From: Hemerocallis citrina | Taxonomy: Eukaryota > Streptophyta > Magnoliopsida > Asparagales > Asphodelaceae | Assembly (NCBI GenBank): GCA_017893485.1 | Contig: CM030358.1 | Coordinates: 251,079,228-251,143,227, forward strand | Reading direction: 5' to 3' | Length of the DNA: 64,000 nucleotides | Shown: positions 56,791 through 64,000 of the stretch, piece after piece | Layout of the letters: the number at the start of each line of letters is the position of its first letter | How positions within the stretch are numbered: the stretch's first letter is position 1 | The notes under the pieces: generated by a model | Database searches by the model: none | Told to the model about the DNA's origin: nothing | What the model saw: only the letters and a program-made list of their open reading frames with translations | Translations under genes and position numbers: made by a program

Positions 56791-56956
56791 GAAAAGGGGT
56801 ATGAGCAACTTGCTCATTTAGTAAATAAGCAATTGATGATGTGGCATACATGTGATTGGAAAATCCTTAAAAGAGTTAGTTGTCCAATGTATCACATGTA
56901 TGCCACATAATTAATTGCTCATTTACTAAATGAGCAAGTTGCTCATATCCCTTTTC
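56791..56956. mobile_element. MITE with ~65-bp terminal inverted repeats
   Basis: GAAAAGGGGTATGAGCAACT at one end and AGTTGCTCATATCCCTTTTC at the other; the arms continue through ACATGTGAT / ATCACATGT. About 166 bp, no ORF, flanked by TAA units, so a TAA or TA target duplication is possible (PIF/Harbinger-like), but the microsatellite makes this undecidable. Confidence 0.85.
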
Positions 56957-57029
56957 TATTAATAATAATAACGATATTCAGTCATACAATTTTGTAACAC
57001 TTCAATGAATTGAGAAACAAATCTCAAAT

Positions 57030-57122
57030 AGCTTGATTTTATATATTTAGATTATTTTAGACGTGTAGATCACTGTGAACGATTCAGATCGTCGATACGA
57101 TGGCTAGAATGGAACATCTCCT
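57030..57122. mobile_element. (TA)n-flanked element, right inverted copy
   Basis: Inverted relative of 56615-56735 (GTGTAGATCACTGTGAACGA, CGTCGATACG). Confidence 0.55.
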
Positions 57123-57184
57123 ATATATATATATGGGATCTTTGGTTGCAAACGCACTGTATGGGATATATATATATATATATA

Positions 57185-57355
57185 TAGGGCTATCTTCCAT
57201 TGCAAACGCAAATGTTGTGCAAACGCGTGCACACCACTTAACCCGTCATTGGCGATGACGGGTTAAGGCAAAACACATAACCCGTCATCGCCAATAACGG
57301 ATTAAGTGGTGTGCACGTTTGCTAACACTACAGTAGCGTCTGCAATGGAAGAAAG

Positions 57356-57358
<3 letters not shown>
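57185..57358. mobile_element. MITE-like foldback 3 in (TA)n
   Basis: Outer arms CTTCCATTGCAAACGC / GTCTGCAATGGAAG and inner arms GTGCACACCACTTAACCCGT / inverse pair over most of the 174 bp. (TA)n is on both sides. No ORF. Confidence 0.82.

Positions 57359-57399
<41 letters not shown>
57358..57399. repeat. (TA)n tract
   Basis: Right border of foldback 3. Confidence 0.95.
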
Positions 57400-57401
<2 letters not shown>

Positions 57402-57765
57402 TAACTCTTCAGTTGCGCATCGCGTGTGCACTCGAGCACAGCCGCAGGATCTTGATCATGATCATTATCAAGATCGGGTGACTCTCCTTTCTCTCGCTTA
57501 CTCACTTAATCGGATGGGGGTAAATGAGTCTTTTCACTCCTTCACTCATTCCCCTCTCCTTCTCTCCTTCCCTCTCCCAACTTCTCTCCCCAAATCGCCC
57601 TAAACCTTAGCTCCAAATCAAAACCCAGTATTCTAAATCTCTCTCTAATTTTTCTTCCTCGACGACCCCGATGCTCCTCCCCGACATCCTAAATCTCTCT
57701 TTCATTTCTCCCGCTCTCGAAATCCCCCCAAATCTGAAACCCTACCTCTCTCAACTCCGAATAGT
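57400..57765. other. CT-rich unique-looking stretch
   Basis: Contains CTCCTTCTCTCCTTCCCTCT and several AAATCTCTCT motifs, the sort of sequence seen in plant 5' leaders. A short frame from ATG 57671 has no known domain. It ends where Tat gag similarity begins at about 57766, probably the site of truncation. Confidence 0.4.
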
Positions 57766-58953
57766 CCTTCAGTCGTTCGTCATTCCTTTGGCCGAGGAAG
57801 AGCAAAGAGGTGCTAGTCTTCTCAGAGCGGCGACTGCTCACGAAGGGGGTGAGGACGAGACCTTCAAACTGGTCGAAGGAGAAAGTGGAGGCCGAAGCAA
57901 GTCTGGAATACCACTCCCGAGTGGGCCCCTTGAGTGTGGCTGGAAAAGTTTTGCAGAGAAGGGCATCAGAGGCGTGGTGGGTCATCATGAGAGTTTTGAA
58001 ACTCTCAATGTGATCAGCGGGGTCCGACTCCAGCGGAGGTTTGAAGTTCTCCGGAACGGGGGCCTCCATGATAGTTCTAGAGAACAGGGGCCTGCTCAGG
58101 TGAAGGTTCCTTGTCCGTTGTTCTTCATCTCTATAGAGTTGGCCAAGGCGCCTTTCAATCTCGTGGAGATGGCGGTAGACCGAGTCCTCCCTTCAGTCAT
58201 GTCATGCTGAGCCCCGAGACTCGTCTTCATGTAGAAGAGGGCTGGGACTGCGGCGGCGATAGCTTTGAGTAGGTCGTGGACTGGGAGCATGCTAGTCATT
58301 GTTTGGGGCACCATTGGGTGCCCGTAGGACCGCCTCCTGGCCGATGATTGGGAGCCTGTTGGTCGTTGTTGGGGGTGACATTGAGTGCCCGTAGGACCGC
58401 CTCCTGGAACTGTTGGAACACCGCCCTTATTACGGGGGTCTCCTGCTCCCGATGGGCTCGGGCTGCAGGACGGGCAGCCAGGGAGCGACTTCTTCTCTGG
58501 CGATGCTGAGGTGACTCCCTCTGCCTCCTGGGGGAGTTGGACCCTCTGCGATCCTGTCCTGTGGGGTGAACAGTCCCTCTGAAGTTCCCGACAGGGGTTC
58601 CCATCACGGGTCCGCCTGTCGTCCAAGCGGATCCGAAGATCTGGCTCGTTCTACTAGTTGTTGAGAACATCTCGTAGATCTTTTGGTGTTGGAGGGCTAT
58701 GGAAGGCCATGGAGTGGGAGGAAGGGTTTTGTACGGAGATATGGACCTGATGAAGGGGTTGCTTCTGGTGACTTTGACGAGAGGGTTCTCCAACAGCTAC
58801 TTGAGGCCCTTGAGGTTGCTGAACGGATTGAGGGATCTGTTGTTTGAGCTGCTGGGCCGGTTGGACAGGCAGAGGGAGATCCCCTGGAGGCGGAGGAGGG
58901 ATGGAAATTGTTCTACGGTTGTAGGCCGCAGACTTCTCTTTCTTCGGAGGCAT
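57766..58953 (-). pseudogene. gag: Tat Gag of the right-side minus element, truncated
   Basis: The ATG at 58953 opens MPPKKEKSAAYNRRT, clearly related to the two other Tat Gag starts. It continues in pieces in different frames: a Pro/Gln-rich start, an Arg-rich middle (RQRESPQHRQRRSRSLAA), MEAPVPENFKPP, SDPADHIESFKTLMMTHHAS, TREWYSRLASASTFSFDQFE and RSEKTSTSLL, ending at ERLKDY near 57766. At least three frame changes. The rest of the element (pol, 3' LTR) is absent to the left. Confidence 0.85.
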
Positions 58954-58965
58954 AGCTAGGAGTGT

Positions 58966-58970
58966 CTTTT
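58966..58970. repeat. TSD CTTTT, left copy
   Basis: Matches 62272-62276 on the other side of the solo LTR. Confidence 0.9.
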
Positions 58971-60547
58971 TGTAATGCCCTGAATCCCAAATACACTGAA
59001 TTCGAGATGTTCTACAGGATCTTTCCGCTTCATTTAGTACAATTTTACAAAGAAATTTGAACTTTTTACTTTACATCAGAGTTTACATGAATACATTACA
59101 ATTTACATTGCACAGCGGAAGTAAACTTTACAACAATGAAATAAATGTACAACAACATTGAATAATCTTTAAGCATATATTCCTCTTTAATCTTTATCAT
59201 GCCATTTACTTGCATATAAGACTGTGGGTACATCAGTTTATTCAACCGACGAACATTATACACGGCCATCCTCTCTATGCCGGAAATAGTATAACTTATT
59301 TTTCATATTTAGCAAACACAAACTTGTCACATATCAAACTAATGGGACTACCCTATTGATGTCGTGTTGTGGTTGTGCACTTAGTCCTTAATGCAGTTAT
59401 TTATATTATATGACACCAATGAGCACTTGTTCGGATTCTATGCATCCCATACTACATAGGTCCGAGGGAAAGCTCTTAATTGTTCTTCATCTTTGTAGGG
59501 TTCAATCTCTCGTCATGACTTAATCTACTACTGTAACTACGGTAAGTATCCTAGATGTTTTCTGACCTACGAACTCATGTCTAGGCGCCCTGGAGGGAAT
59601 CCCATCGCACTGACACATGACTCATCATGCAGGCATCCTGTGGTAATTCAGCTCCTACCATAGACATGACACCATCCGTAGTCTTCAAACATCCCACGAG
59701 CGTCGCCACCGGGACAGTACTCTGGAGCAGTATCCTCGCCCAGACTCATCATGGGACATCCTGGGATACGCTCTCGCCTCTATCCAATGGCCCTCATACT
59801 CAATGTTTTTCTCTTACTTTCATCATGTCTTCACTATGTAGCTAATTCTTAATTCTAATGATATAGAATCATGAATAAAACCAAAGCACTAGAGTTAGCC
59901 TCTCCACTAAACCGGACTTATATATTTGTTCAACATGACCAACCTTGGTCTTTCATATTTCATTTTATTTCTTTCCAAATGCCGAGGGAGACTTAGCTAC
60001 TCTTTTGTTTCAATTCTCATTCACAAATTCTAAAGTTGAGTGTTTCAACTCATAGGTTCACATGTTGAGTTGTCATACTCAAAATATTTCTATCTTCAAA
60101 TCATGATTTCCGAATCATTCAATAGTCTATAATTATACACTAAATTCAACTATTCATCATGTAACTCATGCAATAATATTTTCACATAAAAAACCACATC
60201 ACTAGTTACTTAATCAAGGATGAATATTTATACATCATGAATTGTCACACCATTCTCCATTGAGAATAATTCACATCACTTCATATAATTCACATCTTAT
60301 TCGTATTTTTTTCTTCTAATATTCCATTTTAAATCTTTTGTAAAGTACCACTTTATACAAATGCAAGTGTAGAACTTATAGTTCTAAATTATACTTTTAC
60401 TCCTTAAACATACTCCACTTCATACGAATAATCCTCAAATTATTTTTCATAAACTCCACATGATTTTAAACTAATAAATATATTTTTTTCCCACATTTTT
60501 GATCACTAAAACACCCCAAAAAAAATTATTTTTCCACAACATAAACA

Positions 60548-60625
60548 CAGCCGAAGGCCACGGATCGAACCAGCGACCACTAGGAGAAACAACCAAAGCA
60601 CAGACCACTAGGCCGAGTGTTGCCC
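60548..60625 (-). other. tRNA-like module 2 in the solo LTR
   Basis: On the minus strand GGCCTAGTGGTC (A-box-like) and GGTTCGATCC (perfect B-box). It corresponds to 3492-3566. Confidence 0.55.
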
Positions 60626-60706
60626 ACGCATAGAAGAGGGCGCGAAAGCATTAAGTGTTCTTCGGCCGCATTGTTTATATAATTTTTGAAATGAAAATTA
60701 AAAGTA

Positions 60707-60788
60707 TGGCAACCCGGGAGTTCGAACCAGTGACCTCAGACCACTGTAGCGCTCTAAGGCTATCCCGACCACTTGAGCTACGTGCTCA
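60707..60788 (-). other. tRNA-like module 1 in the solo LTR
   Basis: On the minus strand GAGCACGTAGCTCAAGTGGT at the start (the best A-box in the window) and GGTTCGAACTCCCGGGTTGC at the end. It corresponds to 3341-3413 but is better preserved. Confidence 0.6.
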
Positions 60789-62271
60789 GGTTGTCAAAGT
60801 TACAACTCGAAATTTATTTAACCAATTATTCTCTGTTATTTAGAGTACATTGATGTTCATCAATATCTTACTTCAATTTGCTCTTACTAATATACTATAA
60901 CAATTCCAGATTTATCATTTCCATCATGAATTTTACTCCAGTATATAAAAAATAATTTTCTCAAATAATTAAACATATTTTTCCCCATAAATAACACATT
61001 TCTGCCATACAAATTGGTTAATTTAATGTACTACCACTAATACATTCCTTTTTCGACATTATAGTTTCATTAGTCTCTATACTAATTTTCTGCCATTATT
61101 CATCTCATAAATATAATGACTGCATCTTAATTTATTCGTTACAACAACATAACAAAATTTCTAATTAGCACATAATGCGACATTGTCAACTACTAATCTT
61201 TGTGCATAATTTTCATGCTACTAACGAAAGTTCATTTACACAATTCATAACCATATTCATGTTGCACCCAACTTGAATTTTAATAGTAGAATCACACACA
61301 ATTTTCATATCAACAATTCAATCAATTATAGCTCATTTTTCCAATTAAATACGCACTCTTATTAATCATTTTCATGCATCATTTTTCTAATTGAATCTAG
61401 CATGCATTCTTATTTAGAAATAGGGAAAATTTACCCACCTTAATTTGGAGAGAAAAATACAATTTAGCAACCTCCTAGACGAATGTCCTTGCAACGAGAG
61501 TGCTCCTCCTCCTTGAACACGCGCACACAAGCCCCCCAAGCACCAAACCGAGAGCTCCTAGTTGATGGCCGGCCTCCTCTTCTCCTTGATGTTGCAAGCA
61601 TAATCCCACACACTCTCAATCTTTTAACTCACCAAATCACTACTAAATAATATAATTTAGACTATAGGTTTGGAGGGATTAATAAGCACAAGAATAACTA
61701 GCCCGGGGGGGGGGGGGGTATTTATACTAAAAATCTAGGGAAATGGAGGGCTAGGATTGAAGTAGGAGTTAGGAACAAATGGTTTAGATTTAATGAGGAG
61801 TTACACTAACTACCCACAATCAAGTAACCACCACACCATGATTTCCACTCAAATTTTCATTTCCCTCTAAGCTCACAACCGGCCTAGCTTGGAAAAGTGC
61901 ATTTTGCACGTGTACGTGCAATGCACGTGCAAGCAACTAGGTCCAAAAATTGTACATTAAATTTTATAAAAATAATCTTTAAATTGTATTCTACGTGACA
62001 AGTTGTATAAAAAAATAAATTAACTCATGGGCTTTAGTTTATGGGCCAAAATAATTAGTTTAAAAGAACATAAATGAATTACATTTTGGGCTTTTTTTTA
62101 AAAAAAAGAAAAGGCTTTTATCTAGAAGAAGGCTTCATATAAAAGCACATATTTAAAAATCTATACATCATCATGATGAAAATAATCATAAAATTCAACC
62201 AAAAATATTGCACGTGCACACTACGTGCAAAATAAAATAATTTTTCATTAAATGAAAATTGGGGCATTACA

Positions 62272-62276
62272 CTTTT
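62272..62276. repeat. TSD CTTTT, right copy
   Basis: Matches 58966-58970. Confidence 0.9.
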
Positions 62277-62310
62277 GTTGATGGAGTAGGGTCGGATTGC
62301 TATTCGAGTT

Positions 62311-62328
62311 TCCACAGACGGTGCCAAT
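62311..62328 (-). other. PBS of the right-side Tat element
   Basis: On the minus strand TTGGCACCGTCTGTGGA, a Tat-type PBS with one change (GCGCC to GCACC), 1-2 bp from the LTR end. Confidence 0.85.
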
Positions 62329-62329
62329 T

Positions 62330-62902
62330 TGTTGCCGCTGATTTCAGTGTGGGGGCATTCAGATGAATTTTTAAGTTCGAGAGGAATCGAATGGGTCAAA
62401 CCTGACCACTTCCACCGTTGTTGGGCTGACTCCTAGCTGCTCCCATTGACCTGAACGAAGTTCGAAACACCGGGGTTGATCCCGGCGACGAACCCTCCGA
62501 CGCTCTTGTCAGAACTCAGAAAAGAATATGAAAGAGCTTTAGGTAGGCAAAGAGTGATCACCTTATAACGGTAGGAGGTAGGAGTTTTTATAGTCGCCGT
62601 AGGGATCTGTTTCGAGATAAGAACGAATCTCTACTCGGTGTGGCTGGATAGAAGTGGTTAGAACCACCTCCCAGGGATAAGGGCAAATCAAGATTTCTCC
62701 ATATCCTTCGGAACTGGCTCTTAACGGATTGGGACCCGTACCTAGTTGAACAGATCCGTTTATGGGTTATTAGGCCCTAAAGAAGAGATCCAGTTCCCAT
62801 TTCGGATTCGTTTGTAGGTAAAATTACTGTTTTCCCCTGTAAACTTTAAGATTCATGTCCAATTTGAACGGCTTTGATTTAATCCTATTTTTAGCCATAT
62901 CA
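62330..62902 (-). repeat. Tat 5' LTR, minus orientation
   Basis: On the minus strand TGATATGGCTAAAAATAGGA ... CAGCGGCAACA, 573 bp. It is the intact model of the LTR-PBS junction used to read the composite. Confidence 0.9.
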
Positions 62903-63613
62903 GTTGATTTTAAGAAGTTTTCTTAATATGAGAGTATTGATAATGGGGTTAAGATTTTTAATGAAAAATTTTGTGTTGATGATTGAGTTGTGAGTCTCTA
63001 GAGGGTGTGTGGGACCCTAGTATACTGGCAGTTGAGATTTTTGTGATTTGGCTAGTATGGTATGCATAGAATCCGACAAGTATGCATTAGAGATTCATCA
63101 TCCTGCATTTGTGTTTTCTTGACTTGGTTTTATGCATGATGTTTTCCGTTTTCCTACACTTGACACTTAGTCTAGTTTCACTTGATGTTTTATATTTTAT
63201 TTATTGTTATTTCATATTCCATTTGTTATTACTGATGATATAGGTTGTTTTATGTTTTATTCGTGTTGTATTTCTTTTGATGTCACTCACACCGATATGG
63301 CTGAGCCCTGTAGTTTTGGGGGTTAGGGTTATCTCTAGCCTCATATTTTATAGGTAGGTACTGTAGCTTGGGATTGGATGCTTCTGATAGAATGATAATA
63401 TGGCTTATATAAATTGTAAAAGAATATGTTGTAAAACAATAAAAATGTAATTCAAGGTATTAATTTTTTGCTGTGCTATGTAAAGAATTAATGAAATAAA
63501 AAGTTTTAAATTTTCCTGTATTTGGTTTCTGTGTTCATGATTACAATTGAAGTTGATTCTGGAATTGGTGCTAGGTATTTCTAAATTTTTTATTGGAAAT
63601 TCGGGACACTACA
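62903..63613 (+). repeat. LTR fragment of the 4.3-kb LTR family
   Basis: Matches the last ~1.3 kb of the solo LTR 18256-22513 with an internal deletion (it jumps from CAGTTGAGATTTTTGTG straight to the conserved block). It ends GGGACACTACA. The 5' part is missing, cut by the Tat LTR at 62902. Confidence 0.8.
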
Positions 63614-64000
63614 GTCAGATCTCCATGAAGGACATGCGCGCATGAGATGGACACACATGATTCATCCATGTTGCCCCGCTTCATCACTGAGCCTTCACTT
63701 CAAAAATCACCCGCATCCGCTCGATTGCCCAAAAAGCTACGTTGTCGCGAGATCAGAGGTCCAGATCAAGCCACGTCACTCGATACCTCCGCAATCGCTC
63801 GCTTCACTCAACGGGCAAGCTAGCCCGTGATCAACGCTTCAGATGGCTTCAACAAGCGTGCATGTATGATAATTCGTTTTAAAATCCCCAAAATTCATTT
63901 TTAATTCAAAAAAATAATAAAAAATTCCAAAAATAATTATGTAATTTAGAAAATTAATAAAATTACCAAAAAACAATTTAAATTTGGGATTAATAATTAA
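63614..64000 (+). repeat. Tat 3' UTR segment
   Basis: Resembles 54180-54600: CCGCTCGATTGCCCAAAAAG, CCACGTCACTC, then AT-rich AAAATTCC repeats. Its LTR would lie right of the window. Confidence 0.6.

Larger units (their letters stand above)
58971..62271 (-). mobile_element. Solo LTR of the Tekay family, minus orientation (3.3 kb)
   Basis: The reverse complement is colinear with the Tekay LTRs 1836-5158 and 10348-13672 from TGTAATGCCCC(A)ATTTTC to TTCAGGGCATTACA, but visibly more diverged. It includes the G-boxes (61907-61931), TATAAATA before a C run (about 61700-61720), two tRNA-like modules and the conserved block. A matching CTTTT TSD and no internal region mark it as a solo LTR. It sits between the PBS and gag start of a Tat element. 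Confidence 0.92.

Overview
This is nuclear DNA of a flowering plant, almost certainly heterochromatin. I see no bacterial or organellar genes and no complete host gene. The window is a nest of Ty3/gypsy LTR retrotransposons of three lineages: Tekay-type chromoviruses with 3.3-4.3 kb LTRs, Athila, and Tat. MITE-like foldbacks and long (TA)n tracts are scattered among them.

The framework is one old, decayed Tat element on the + strand. Its gag is at 14972-16040, its RT-RNase H-integrase at 41899-44480, a ~116-bp repeat array at 44655-45300, a decayed antisense gene at 50751-52849 and its 3' LTR at 54789-55429. Its 5' end lies off the left edge. Insertions cut it apart: (1) an older long-LTR element (1-1835 plus 13673-14971), itself split by a young Tekay element at 1836-13672 (TSD CTTGA) that keeps PBS, gag, pol with chromodomain, PPT and near-identical LTRs; (2) an Athila element starting at 16041, whose gag is split by a 4.26-kb solo LTR (18256-22513, TSD GAGAT) and by a 17.85-kb Tat composite (23031-40882, TSD CTTAC); its right half has been lost by a deletion ending in the old Tat RT at about 41900; (3) a truncated minus-strand Tekay-like element (45504-50750).

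The composite is the most unusual object here. Its two LTRs are in opposite orientation, both outer ends are U5 ends, and its two internal regions are joined head to head at their primer binding sites (28784-28861) through a shared AATT. The matching TSD, and the Athila gag reading frame that resumes exactly across it, indicate that this inverted molecule integrated as one unit. The left half is a pol-less derivative with an open, shortened gag. The right half has a broken gag-pol but an open three-exon antisense gene (38826-36661, minus) with its own TATA box. The decayed second copy at 50751-53095 keeps the same intron positions and the TATA box.

The right side holds a short low-copy stretch with exon-like minus-strand pieces (55430-56570), a cluster of foldbacks in (TA)n (56571-57400), a minus-strand Tat 5' end (57766-62902) interrupted by a 3.3-kb solo LTR (58971-62271, TSD CTTTT), an LTR fragment (62903-63613) and another Tat 3' UTR to the edge.

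Other points of interest are an 89-bp GT-AG intron candidate that puts Tekay gag and pol in one frame, a coiled-coil ORF before Tekay gag, paired tRNA-like A/B-box modules inside the long LTRs, and a sequence block shared by all the long-LTR families. All coordinates were read by eye; percent identities and ages were not computed.
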